Origin: Verticillium longisporum
Lineage: Eukaryota > Ascomycota > Sordariomycetes > Glomerellales > Plectosphaerellaceae
Assembly (NCBI GenBank): GCA_019188255.1
Contig: JAETXT010000005.1
Location: forward strand, 4,960,001-5,024,000
Reading direction: 5' to 3'
DNA: 64,000 nucleotides
In this document: positions 11,294 to 23,005 of the stretch, piece by piece
How positions within the stretch are numbered: position 1 is the stretch's first letter
How the letters are laid out: every line of letters starts with the position of its first letter
Notes under the pieces: model-generated
What the model saw: only the letters and a program-made list of their open reading frames with translations
Databases searched by the model: none
Told to the model about the DNA's origin: nothing
Position numbers and translations under genes: made by a program

Positions 11294-13180
11294 CTAAGTG
11301 ATGTTGGCAATGTTGATGTTGTTTGGTGGCACTGCCGTAGGATAGTAGCCTGTGGAGGTGTTTTTGCCTTCATACGTGTTACAGCGGTTGCTGACTGCGA
11401 GCGGCCCAGGCATGAATCGACCCGATAGCATGTCCGCCTCGGGATCCCTCTTGAATCTGTCGTGTGGTGGCTCGAGGCTGGCTGCCATATGGGGCAAAGC
11501 GCCGTCATGTCCATTCCGGTGTGGGTGGAACACGTCGATACCACCCTTTTCGCCGTGCGGCCCCTCATACATCGGTCCTGGGTAATACTGGTATCCCTTC
11601 GTTGTGTCAAGGGGCTTGATATCGTCATGGGGGATCATGGGCTCGTACGCCATTTCATGGTGATGGCGTGCTGGCCCAAAACTGCTCATTCCTCCCCTCG
11701 GTTCAAAGTGGTTACCGTATGTTGGACCCATCGACGGCCCGGAAGGTGGGAAATCAGGAGGAATCATCGGTCCGCCACCGAACCCGCCCATGCTTCCCCC
11801 AGAACCGCCCGGTCCACTGCTCGTACTTCCACGTCTTTCTCCTTGGTAATGCCCGGGGGACCGGCCCCGCACGATCATCTTTGCCGACTTCCGATAAGCA
11901 ACCCTGACAAATTTCTCGGCTGCCTGTGCGCCGACGTCTGCCCAGAGCTCAATGACGAGGTGGTAGTACTGCTGCGCAGCTCGTCTTTTCCCATTATTCG
12001 CCGTGGCCTGCTTGAACTGGATTCTCTCGAAGGTATGCTCGTTCTGGTATGCATCGCCTGCAGGATGACCGCCGCTAAAAGCATCCGGATACCCCATTCT
12101 TGATGGCCCTCCCATTCCGGAATCATGTGCGTACAGCCCGAGAGGATGGTGAACAGACTGCGGCGGTTTTGGCAGGAGACGAACCTTATCAGGCTTCGCA
12201 ATAGGCCCCTTGTCTCTTTTCGGAGTATGCTGAACAAGTTCGATGGTGTGGCTGTCATTATCGGCAACGACCGCCGAAATCGACATGGCAAATCCGAAGA
12301 CGTTGAGTGGCTGCTTGGAGCCGAGTTGCTGAAGTTGCAAAGGCTGGGAAGGATAGTATGGTGACAGGCTGTAAGAACAGATACAAGAGAAGTAATTACG
12401 CCTGTAGCACGTCCATTCGCAATCAGACTGGAAGAAGCCTTTGTCGATGTTGCCCTGAATCTCTATCTTGACTGGTAGTGTCCCCGTCGCTGACGACGCA
12501 TCGGCGTACGAGAGGTTGCCCAAAGTGGTGATTGAACTCAGAGGTGGCACGCTGGCCGGGGTCTTCGAAGAGTATTGATCCATTCTAACGGCATTCGTAA
12601 AATTGGTGATGGGACTGGGTGTCGGCGACAGAGGGTGTCGTCTGTTTACAGAGGCTGTAAAGGAGGGAGACCTCGACAAATGCTCAGTTGGCCTCTTGAA
12701 GGTTGGAGTGGCTGTCGAATACTGGTCTCGAGTGCTGATTTGGGTATCAAGGTGCGGCAATGCCGTCGTCCTAGGGCCAAGGGACGAGCCGAGAGGATTG
12801 CCGATGCTTTATGTCGGTTAGCAAGCATCGACCGCAAAAGCTGGAGCCAAGGCCAGTGGTTCTAAGTGATCAAATCTCATGGCAGAACCTACTTCGATCC
12901 CAAGCGAGGTCGGACGTCGAGGGTATGGTATATGTTGGAGGCGGATGTGTAGAAAGCGCCCCCGTCTGGGGAGTATGGTGTTGTTGTGTTCAAGACTGGC
13001 GGATGAAAAAGATTTATCAGTCCAGGCGCCGGTTGAGTTGGGCCGTCTATTGACAGAGAAGCAGCATTGGTATTGTGGTCGTATCTATTACCAGTCAGCT
13101 GGGCCGCCCTCAGCTAGATCCTCGCTGCAGGCATGGAAGGTTGAAGGGTTGGAACAGTGACTGTTGTACTGCGACCCCAT
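11294..13180 (-). CDS. vib-1: Ndt80/PhoG-type transcription factor, VIB-1/XprG-like
   Basis: Nuclear regulator of the p53-like Ndt80 family. VIB-1/XprG members control extracellular protease production, nutrient-starvation responses and heterokaryon-incompatibility cell death. Exons are 13180-13170 (an 11-nt first exon, MGSQ), 13084-12893 and 12806-11294, giving 571 aa; both introns have CTGAC/CTAAC branch sites and the phases fit. The DNA-binding domain spans about residues 180-395: GNIDKGFFQSDCEWTCYRRN, HTIELVQHTPKRDKGP, then FERIQFKQATANNGKRRAAQ, QQYYHLVIELWADVG and RKSAKMIVRGRSPGHYQ. After it comes a Gly/Pro/Met/His-rich tail with GYQYYPGPMYEG, which I associate with VIB-1/XprG rather than the FSD-1 branch. 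The first exon is inferred only from phase and splice signals. Very long gene-free flanks suggest complex regulation or long UTRs. Confidence 0.85.
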
Positions 13181-16100
13181 GCAAGACACAGTGTCGGTGC
13201 AACCGACTCGTCCTACTGCCAGCACTGGAGTTGCACAGGAACACGGTATACAGGGTCGGAAGCTGGGAGCCCACACATCGCGGAATGACAGAGACCTCAG
13301 TGTCCAGAATCTAGGTAGCACACCCGGTGCCAAAGCAGCTACCCATGAGTTCGCATATCGGCCGCTTGCGTGACTAGGATCGGGGTTGTAGGTTCGCCGC
13401 CTCGTCGGGGAACACCAAGGGGACAATGAAGATGTAGGGCAAAAGAAGACGTCAGGATGTTGTTGGGGTTCCGGGCTTATGCCAGTGAAGGTGTGTCCGG
13501 GGGGGGTGAGAAAGGGAGCAGACGTGCAGATGGTGGGCTTTTAAGCCGACAGCAAGGAATAATCCAGTGGCTCCCGGCATACTCTTATTGCCGGCCAGGC
13601 TGGTTATCGCAAAACCAATAGGAGTTCGGAACTTACGGTATATTATGTCCTTGGTGCTGTATATCCAGATATTCTAGCCCAGGAGGAGCTGGAGATGGCT
13701 CGTAGTCCGTCTATAGCAACAACACAGGTCAGCCTTTTCAATTCAGATACCTAGGCCCGTGGAGATTGCGATCATGCAAGCATTATTCTAAAAGGAGCTT
13801 TGATCCAGCCTCTTGTGAACCTGTGTCAGCTCGGCAGGGGTCGTGCGCTTATAGCCCGTTACAAGCTGGCTGTGACCTGTGAATCACAACGATCCGTTTG
13901 TTAGCGAGACTCTTACTGACGGTACAATACTGGACTCGAGCCAGAATGTTAAGCACTGTCAGAGGGCGGTGGGAAGGCTGAGCGTGAGGGCATTGTTCAA
14001 GCAGGCTGGCGGCCTGACAAGCTAGTGCCGGAGCACTGTGTCCTCGGGGCGAAAGAGTACAACTGAGTACCTCGCAGTCCCCCACTGGTACATGGAACCA
14101 GTGCCCGAGAGCAAGCCAGTTATACCAGGCACAGACACGAGAGTGCATTCTGAAGGGCAGGCTGCCCTTTCTTGCAGTACCGTCTCTGGGCAAAGAAGAT
14201 GATTGGGGAGAAGAGGTAGTCTGAGCAAAGGCATTTCGGAACCACAGAAGGCTGCATCTCTGGTGTCTGGCCCACCACCCAAAAGCAGGTCTGCCCTGGG
14301 TCGCGAAAGAAAGCCAGGTTCTCTGCCACAATTTCACGAAGCCTTCCGCAATCGCGAATGCGCCTCTGAAGGATGAAGAAAAGCTGAGCGACTCACCTCA
14401 CGACAAGACACCATGGTGCCAACCCTTTTCCAATCCGCACTAGCCAGTATAACCCGACTTTTTTCGTATGTTCTTCATGGCTTTTGTCGTCGTGGCGGGA
14501 TACTTGATCCTGGTGTTTTGTTGGGTCGGCCGACTTGGCAGTCTTGTGCGAAGCGGCTGCGACATTCAGGCCCTGGCCCTCAGCCCGTCTCTCATGAAGG
14601 ATCTCCAAATCCAGCACAGCCGACAGCCGTTGGACTAATTAAATATCAGAAGAAATCAGGCCTACCTTATGGCTCATACCGCCGTTTACTGGCACACCGA
14701 ATGGTATGCCACTGCAGTACAAGTTCGAGTCGGCGCTGTGATGCTCGTTTCCAACGTCTTTGACAATCTGTACAGCAGTCAGTGCTTGCAGTGTCAGCTG
14801 CCTCAGGGCTAAATCTGACCTCCAAAAATGCCCCTGTCATCTGTTTTCGACGTGATAGGTTGCTTGAAAAAGAGGTAGATTTCGAGACTGTAAACTTCCT
14901 GCCCAGTCAGTCCGCTTGAAACCATGAGAGTAAACCCCCCGGCATGCTCCTCAATTCAGCAAATGATTGATTCAATGAAGACGGCAGAATGAATTATCAA
15001 ATATAGCAACCTGCCTTCAGTAGCACTAGTTGAAAGCAAAAGCTTGCTCCAATGCTGGGCACCGTCTGGCTGGCGATGTTCCGGGGTTTCAGGAAGCTGT
15101 AGAGCACTGACCAGCAGCTTCTTGATCGATTGTGGTTCCTAGTTGTTGATAGGAATCAGTCTACCCATATCGATCTCCTTGAGGTTTATCACTCGAGCGT
15201 GGGCCAGCAAATGGGAGTTTAGAAAGCTCCGTCCCAAATGTGAGTGATGACAAGATCCAAGTCCGAAGACCTGGCGGGTGATCCATGCCACAGTCTTCAA
15301 TCTTTGAAATGGCCAGATGAAGAAGAAGAAACTCACAGATGAAGAAAGGGCGTTCTCGTATTTCCTGAAATTTTGACAGCAGATAAAGTCGATGAAGGGC
15401 TCGTCTGCGTGTCTGTGAGGGGGTGATAGTGATCCGCCGCGTTTCGTGAAATCGAATCTCAGGACGGAAGTAGTAGAAATATCGTGCTCTCAGTATAATC
15501 CGTAAATATTTGTAGGTAGAATATTTGAGAAGATAGGCGCCGAAGATTCTCTCAAGAGGACGAGAAGTGCAGGATCTGGATGCGAGGGTAATATATACAT
15601 ACCACCAATCCAGATGTGGCTTGGATCGTACAGGCAGTATGGTCGAGGGCTGAGAAGCTCCAAGACGTAACTTTCGAAACCGGTGGCACAGGATGTCAAC
15701 AAGTGACTAGAGAACACACATAGGTTAAAGCCAACTACTTCAGGGCCTCCTTGGAGGGCGAAAAGGTCAGCTCGGAGGACGTAGGTCAGTCCTCTGATCC
15801 CAAGGCCTCTGCGCGCGCATGAGAAGGGTGGTTGCGCAAAGTCTGAGACAAAAAAACCGAGACGTCCAGATGTGGGGAGATGAATTTCCCGTTCCTCTCT
15901 ATCTCCCAGGTTGACGACAGGGTCCATTTATGTAGTCAGAAGGGGTGGAAGGCTGCTTGCTGTCCGCCCAGATCCTGATGGTTGATGGAGGACTACACCC
16001 CCCCCCCACACCCCCTCTCTTCTCCGTCCCCTTACGGGTGGTGAAAGAGCTAAACCTGTATCTGGTTATTGTTAGTGCTATTGTCGCATGTGGCAATTAT

Positions 16101-18228
16101 TCAATGCGAGGAACTCTCTGTCAGTGATTTCGTGCCTGGCGGTGCGACCTCTCGACGACAAGACATAGCCGCAGGTGGGGTGTAAAGGCTCTGTCATTGT
16201 ACTTTGAAAGACACTCCTTCATTAAAACTTGATGTCTGTCTTTTTTCCAGACTGTCTTAGATTGAGCACTGCTTCCGTGCTCTTTCGGCTTTTCACTCGG
16301 GTATCATCGAGGTCTGCTTCATGGGCAGGACACAATGGCCCTCGTCAGCCCGGCTGGTTCACCGGAAGCATTCTCCTGATCCTCACCCTTCCATGCATCA
16401 AATCTGCAGCTACCCGCGGCCTAGAGACCAAATTGAAACGCCACAAACATGATTTGATTGGGAAGGATCTTCCCTGGCTAACGAATGGTCTATTGCGGCA
16501 AGCTGCAGCCGTGGAGCCAAGATTCATGGATGGTTAGCTGGTACACTCCGCCACCTGAACTGGGGATTGCCTGATGCTGTGAGTCGGCCACGAGTTTTCC
16601 AACGTCACTGGAACATGTGGGGAGTAACTGACGTTATCGCGTAGGCTTATGTTGTCGTCTCATACGCCTAGATTTCTCCCAGAGGTCTCAGACAGCTGAC
16701 TGGTTCTAGGCCAGGTCTACAAATATCTGCTGATCTCTTCTACGAAGAAGTGGGCCTCGACGGAAGATACCGAAAAGGGACCGGGGAGGGGGGTTCAGGA
16801 GGCACCAGCCACCGAGCAGCTTCACCGATTTCTGGTGGTTTAATCCCTAGCCTATGTCTAGGAGGCAATCAACGAGATACTCAGTCCGATCGTAGATTAG
16901 GACTCAGCGTCTCTCTCCGCCGATCTTCTTAGAAACTCAAGTCGTTCAGGATTGGAAGAAGGCCCGGGATGGTCGTCTGATATGAAGAGGTGTGAAGCAA
17001 CATAGCTTCATTGGTAGGGCAACCCAGCGCACAGGACTGGCACAGCTGATTGCCCGCTGTTAGAAACAAACCTCAGGGAGAGACTTTAGGGCACTTCCAG
17101 ACAGGGAACATCTCTTGAACAAGCGACTGATCGGTTGGCCCAACTGTCTTCCTGCTTGGTGGGCCAATGGCAAAAGCGATTACCCGAGAATGTTGAGCAG
17201 TCTTGGCTGCACCAGTAGTCTGGGTCTGCGGCCATACAAGGCCATTCCAACGCACAGGGCAGTCTGTTGTTCCTCGTCAGGAACATGGAAGAGTTCTGCA
17301 CTTTTTCGTGTCGAGGAAGGCGGCCGGGCGGGTACGATGCATCTGCTGCAGTGTCTTCGCCGCAGGTTCCCGTGGATTAGAATGAGCTCTTTCGCGAATC
17401 ATGGACGCAGACAATGGATACGTATTCGTCAAAGCTGAAGCGGCATACCGTATGCATGCCTGTTCTCAGTTCGGCTGCTGCAGAAATTATAGGTTTGAAT
17501 CATCATTGGGACGGCCAGATATCAGCCAGAAAGAAGTCCATCCATTGTTGTCAGGAAGGGAGGCGCAACGGCCGGGTCATTGACACCGTGGAGTGAAGCG
17601 AGCTACCAACACACTCGCTAGGAGCGAGCCCAATGTTGCATGTAAAGTAAAGACGGATCATAGTTCAAGAGGGCAATACCGACATGGGGCATTCAGGATG
17701 TCGGATCGGGCCGTAATCTCTTCCAGTTTATTGTTGGACTCGTTGATGAATCGAGACTAACGGCATGATTGAGTCGCCCTGTGGAGCGCTTGGCTAGTCT
17801 TCTGTCCGCAATAGCACCATGACTGATGGTATGCCCCTGAAATGTATGTGTCATTTCTCGGTAAAAGCCATCGGTGAAGCGGCGGCAAGGCTCGCAGGAG
17901 GAAGACAATGGTTGCGACGTCCCCATGCTTCTGCATTCACCGATTGCCTTGGATCTTGTACCAGGTGACAAGTCATCAAGTCCATGGACTGGAGAGACGA
18001 ACGTCATTTTTTCGGGATTGCTTTACTGCAAAGATTGAGTCCGTGGTGACTTGGCTTGCAGATGCTCAGGCGGGCAAGGCACATGGACGTGGGCACCCAT
18101 GTTGGTATGGTCTTCAGCGGTCACGCAGGAGGCCGCACATGGAGCCGCACTGAGCGCTCAGGTGGTTTGAGAAGGTGGGTGGTACCGACTTTGTTTGCCG
18201 GACTATAATGACATCGTGTCGTCCAGCA

Positions 18229-18259
18229 CCTACCTACCTATGGCACCGTGGATAGGTAG
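18229..18259. repeat. Inverted CCTACCTA...TAGGTAG element
   Basis: A CCTACCTACCTA arm faces a TAGGTAG arm across a spacer of about 12 nt, so the element could form a short hairpin. It belongs to the same word family as the other TAGGTACCTA clusters. Confidence 0.7.
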
Positions 18260-18768
18260 TTCGTAGTAACCTTATTGGAGTGATTGTCGGTAAGCGGCAG
18301 GACCCGTGGTTGACTCGATAGCTATTGCGGCCATGTCCTGGATGCTTTCAAGGCCCGAACCGAATGAATGGTCCCGAATATTATGATTGTTGGAACGGGG
18401 TCTAGGATGCCCAAAGTTGAGTGAGCATGCCACGTTCCTAGGTCGGTAACTACCTGGGGAGGGAAGGGAAAGTATCGCGCTGAGTGGACCTTGATTAACC
18501 TGGAAAGCGGCATCGGAGAACCCTGAATTCCTTGGCGCCTTCGACACAATCCAGTGGAGGCTAGAGGAAGGGGGGCTGTCAGGTGGCACTTTCCACAGGA
18601 TCATCACAAGGTGGCAGCCATTTTTGCTTTCTTCACCTGTGCTCTCTGGCCGCAACCTGTGTCTTTTATTTTTAGATGGCTACATACTGACCTTGGGTAC
18701 GCTTGGTATGGCAGGCTTGATAAGTCCTGAAGAGAGAGTTATGGCTACCAATGCCGGCATGTTGTTAT

Positions 18769-18808
18769 CCAAGGTAGGTAGGTATGTAATGTACCTAGGG
18801 TACCTTGG
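18769..18808. repeat. Inverted CCAAGGTA...TACCTTGG element
   Basis: Perfect 8-bp outer arms (CCAAGGTA and TACCTTGG) enclose AGGTAGG and GTACCTAGGGTACC words. Intergenic. Confidence 0.75.
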
Positions 18809-20460
18809 GATACGATTCTCCTGGTCAACATGACGCTCGGCTACTGGCATATGTCAACCACACGCAGAACGATGATTCGCACACATCTACAACTAGGCTC
18901 GCTTTTTTCACTGCTCATTCTGGCTATGGCTTTTCTCCGAGATGAGAAACAGGTAGGCAGGCTATCACCCCAATTTTGCCCCGTCGAACAAAAGAGCAAG
19001 TCCCATGGCCACAGGCTCTGGTGGTGTGATTTGGAGCCTGGTTGTTTGAGAGTTTATCTGTCGGCCACGCTATTTTTCTGCTGCCTAATTGGCCTCCAGG
19101 TAGGTGTACTGGGATTCACCGAGCTTGCGCAATTGTCCAGAGGCAGACGGATCGGCCCGAGTCGTACCATTTGACTCAAGTGACCAGTCCTTTGCTGAAG
19201 GGCGAATCATACCAGCGTTAGGGCGGACAGCATCTCACGCGAAACTGGCCTCCTTCGACGACTGAGTTCACCATTAAACTCTGGACCTGCCAGAAATACC
19301 TTCGCCTCGTGGCATGGACATGGAGACTGTGGACGAATACCGCTTTGACGGCCGGATGAGGCGCACCTCAATTCTAGACCCACCAAAGACCATACTTCTT
19401 GCTGTCAGTCATTGACGACCACAATTTTAGGATCTGCGCAATCATTCGAAACTCGTGGAGATGAAAGGCACACCTGGAACCAAGCCCCCGGGACGATCAC
19501 GACTTATACGGGTTTCGGCAGTTCAGCTACAGGCATGGGGATCTTGAAGGGCGCAGCAAGGAGTGTTGGAGACCACTCTGGTACATACTTGCGATTACTC
19601 TTGGGCATCGGACCGAACTGTCAGAACAGAACATTTCCGGATCTGTTCGCTTTCTCTTTCCGCATTGGGGACTGGCTCTCTTTCTTGTCCAACCCATCCC
19701 GCCAAATTCGCCTGGCTTCACTCCTCCCGGCCGGCAACTTGGAAATATGAAATCAGGCCATGGTCCTGCGGTGCCGCCAGAGAAGTGGCCTCAAATCCTG
19801 CCACGCAGCGCAGTCAAGGCCATATGCCGGCCTGTCTTTGCGGCAGCTGTTGACTTGGTGGCTGTCTCTGCTATAGTCGGCCAACTCCGGGCTCGATGGG
19901 TTCGACGTGCCAAAAGCCAGTATCGAACGAGCCATTCCCCATTCGCCTTGATCGAGACGAAGATCAACTTTCTCAAAGCGCCAAGGGGGTCATCGCAAAC
20001 ACCGTGTGAGTTGTACAAACTTGCCAGCTCTTCCCATATCTGGTTTCAGACCCCCAAGAGCCCTTCCAATGACCACGCGACGTGGGCATGCAACGTTGAA
20101 CAAGATCTTCAGGACTTGACACATGTCTGGACACCAACGAGGGCCGGGCGTCATTGCTCAGTGACTCTGACCATGTGTGGACGCAGATGTGTGGCTTTTA
20201 CCGTGCCGTTGGCACGCGTCATCTCCAATTCCTCTGCGAAGGTCCAGCTCAGTGGCCTTCTAATTGATCGTGGGAAGTGCCTGAGGTGGATATAGGATCC
20301 ACCACTGGTTCCCTCCCTCCCGCAGAGTGAAAGCGACGACTAGGTGGACAGAGTGCATGGACCAGGTGTTTGTTTTTCATGTGTGAGTGAGGTGGCACAC
20401 TGCCATGGGCAAGCAGTGGGATGGATCAGGTAGTGACTCAGTAGCGTGGCAGCTTCCGTT

Positions 20461-20527
20461 CCTACCTAAGGTAGGTACCGAGGTAGGTAGGTCCTAGGTA
20501 CCTCTCACAGGTAGGTACAGGTACCTT
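20461..20527. repeat. TAGGTACCTA palindromic cluster upstream of the LRR-like gene
   Basis: This is the longest cluster of the family in the window: about 67 bp made almost entirely of CCTACCTAAGGTAGG, TAGGTACC and GGTACCT words. It lies about 450 bp upstream of the ATG at 20976; a further single TTAGGTACCT word sits at about 20891-20900. Confidence 0.85.
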
Positions 20528-20975
20528 CCACCGGATGACAGCCCCTACAAGCCCCTGACCCGACGGGGACACCCCGCCTCACTCCCTGCACAACACCCCC
20601 TGACGTGGTGGGGCGTCTGGCCCCCTCGCCACGGCGGCCTCAGTGGCCTCAGCGGCCTCAGCGGCTCCAGTGGGGGGTGAACCTCAGGGGAGGTCCGGAA
20701 GGAGGGGCAGCATGTTGGAGTCATCAGCTCGAGACGGGACGCGAATGGGATCATCAGTCAGCACCTGCGGATGACGCTGGCTGACTGTTGTCACACTCTC
20801 CGTTCATCCTGCGAACAACATCCTGTCCTTCTCACTGCCTGCCCCGGGCATCACTTGTCACGGCGCTTGGCTCGACAAGAGGTTCTGCATTTAGGTACCT
20901 CATGGCTTGCCGTGTCCGCTGGCCTTGATCCAAGCAGCTTCGAGCTTCGTCCAACCGCTCTCCTCCTCGCCGGCA

Positions 20976-22523
20976 ATGCCTAAGAAGAAACACCAAGCCA
21001 AGTTTGCAAAACCGCAATCCACCGCTCCGGCATCTCTCGGCGCATCCGCTTCCAGGCCTATCCCTCCAGGTACCTCTTGGCCCCCTCCCCCTCCGTACCC
21101 CTCCTCGCCTCAGCTGGCCGTATCCCTTCGAGCATCTTTAGACGGCCATTATTCGCTGACCAGACCTGTGTCTTGGGCAGAGACTCAGACGAGAGGCGTC
21201 AACCAGTTGCTGGCTGACCTGCGTCGAGCTTCTCTAGCTTCGTCCAACCACACCCTCTACTCGGCTCCTACCTCGTCCGCCTTTGCGTCTACGACATCGT
21301 CCTGCGGCCCGGTCACCCTGCCCCCAAACTTGCGACAGATCCTCCAGATCCCAGGAACTCCTCCACCCCTACCGAGGTGGCCTCTCAGGAATGATGCCAA
21401 TGGCAGGAGGCTGCCACCCGGTCCTCGCGCTCCCCAGAGCTGGAGCGCCCAGCGCAGAAACCTCGCCCGTCAGCTGGGTGGTCACTCGACCGATCATGCC
21501 GTACATGCAGAGCTCCACCAATTGCCCGGCACATATGCGCCCGATCGAGGCTCCATGACAGACCTGCTGTTGAGGAAGATGGCTCTGGAGTGGGAGTTCC
21601 AGGGCGTCTACAATCAGCACTATCTGAGCTCCCTGCACAGTCGTCTGCGCTCGTCTCTGATCGCGTACATTGGCACGTACGGGGAGCGTGGTGTCACAGC
21701 CAGCGACATCAGGCTCTTGGTCCTACCACAGGGCGGACGCTATGACGAAGAAGGGGATGCAGATTCTAGTGTCGAGGCCGTTAACGAGCTCAACAATGAC
21801 CTCTACTATCTCGATCTTTCCGGCTCCATCACACACAGTCTGTCCGTCCGCGAGCTGACAGACGTGCTCTTTCCCCCTCGGCTCGCCCGCACTGTCGAGG
21901 TCGTGCAGGACTCCTGGGACACGGCTGACGCGCCCCCTTTGCCGCCCAGGCTCCTCCCCAAATTGACACACCTGTCGCTCGCCATTCGCCCCTCGAACAC
22001 CCCCACCGCTTCGTGGAAGCAACTGCTTGCGCTGGCGGCCAAGATGCCGACCCTCACGCATCTCAGCCTGGCCTACTGGCCTGAGCCCTCGCTCACCCCG
22101 AACGCCAAATTCTCGACAATCGCTGGCGCGCAGGGTCGCGACGTGCCCTACAGCGGTACGGGGCCCTACTCGCATACCCTGGACGACGACTGGACAGAGG
22201 CCATCATCCTGCTGCGCAGATTGAGCAAGTATCTCTACGGACTGGAGTACCTCGACCTGACAGGGTGCTCGGCATGGTACTCTGTGCTCACGTACGATCA
22301 AGACGGTGACAGGATCGATTGGGAGGGGCACTGGGGCAAGATGACGACACTGAGACTCCTGTATGGTTTTCCGATAAGCGAGAATACGCCCGAGGCAGAC
22401 CCCGAGGCGCGGGCCAAGGCAATCGCTGTCGCGGAGCAGGTGGAGAAACGAATCGTGGGCAAGCGGGCTGGCAAGGGAAGGTTCATCACCGTGGAAAGAG
22501 ATGATATGGAAAGACATACATGA
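20976..22523 (+). CDS. Conserved fungal protein with leucine-rich-repeat-like segments
   Basis: Intron-less gene of 515 codons. I chose the ATG at 20976 (MPKKKHQAKFAKPQ) because the upstream in-frame codons contain no ATG after the nearest stop. The N-terminus is basic and then Pro/Ser-rich to about residue 65; the middle is helical and Arg-rich. Three segments at about residues 325, 355 and 420 repeat an LRR-like pattern: LPKLTHLSLAIRP, MPTLTHLSLAYWP and LEYLDLTGCSAW. There is no signal peptide or membrane segment, so a cytosolic or nuclear scaffold is plausible. The C-terminus is a charged helix ending in ERDDMERHT. Similar proteins are, as I recall, widespread in filamentous ascomycetes without a firm function. 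I assign none. Confidence 0.8.
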   Translation: MPKKKHQAKFAKPQSTAPASLGASASRPIPPGTSWPPPPPYPSSPQLAVSLRASLDGHYSLTRPVSWAETQTRGVNQLLADLRRASLASSNHTLYSAPTSSAFASTTSSCGPVTLPPNLRQILQIPGTPPPLPRWPLRNDANGRRLPPGPRAPQSWSAQRRNLARQLGGHSTDHAVHAELHQLPGTYAPDRGSMTDLLLRKMALEWEFQGVYNQHYLSSLHSRLRSSLIAYIGTYGERGVTASDIRLLVLPQGGRYDEEGDADSSVEAVNELNNDLYYLDLSGSITHSLSVRELTDVLFPPRLARTVEVVQDSWDTADAPPLPPRLLPKLTHLSLAIRPSNTPTASWKQLLALAAKMPTLTHLSLAYWPEPSLTPNAKFSTIAGAQGRDVPYSGTGPYSHTLDDDWTEAIILLRRLSKYLYGLEYLDLTGCSAWYSVLTYDQDGDRIDWEGHWGKMTTLRLLYGFPISENTPEADPEARAKAIAVAEQVEKRIVGKRAGKGRFITVERDDMERHT

Positions 22524-23005
22524 ACATAGACCTGGGCTTCCACATGCCCTGATGTAATTTGCTTGATAGACACTCTTCGCTGCCACGTTCTGTAACACCA
22601 TCATGATATCTCACGTTTATAGCTGAGCTAACTGCCTCGCCAGCGACCCGAGAATCACAATGTTGGGGAAGATAGATGTGTGTTGCTCGGAACCTTCCAT
22701 ATCTGTGTTACGGATCCAAATGCGTCAGAAAAAGCAAATCAGTCATTTCTAGGTCGTGAGCTACAGGTGTATTTCCAGTATGCCAGATACCGGATGCCAT
22801 TATCCATCCAAAAAGCAGAAGAGCCCCCCCCTTACCTCGCAAGGTAAAAGACGTCTCGCTAAACCGCTAACAAAGCCGGAACAAAAAGGCTAGCCGGCGA
22901 CACGTCCATATTCAGTTCCATATCGAGCCATCGAGGAACTGGACTCCGCTCAACTACACAAATGCTCACTCAAAAAGAAACACCTGAACAGCAGCAACAC
23001 TCGTC
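22524..23005. other. Convergent 3' intergenic region
   Basis: About 480 bp between two convergent genes; it presumably holds both 3' UTRs. Nothing else is visible. Confidence 0.5.

Larger units (their letters stand above)
13181..20975. other. Gene-poor interval, about 7.8 kb, upstream of the vib-1-like gene
   Basis: No convincing gene is seen on either strand. The longest frames (for example 13849-14337 minus, 15490-15927 minus, 19747-20295 plus) show no known motif and no supporting splice pattern. The interval would contain the vib-1 promoter and any long leader, and it ends at the promoter of the LRR-like gene. It holds TAGGTACCTA clusters at 18229-18259, 18769-18808 and 20461-20527, and a GGCCTCAGC mini-repeat at about 20636-20675. 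Confidence 0.5.

Noticed and set aside
15490..15927. 145-codon minus-strand frame
   Set aside because: No motif; chance frame lengths of this size are expected in non-AT-rich intergenic DNA.
19747..20295. 182-codon ATG frame in the vib-1 upstream interval
   Set aside because: No recognisable domain, no signal or membrane pattern, no splice extension, and composition like the surrounding non-coding DNA. It could still be an orphan gene, but I cannot support it.
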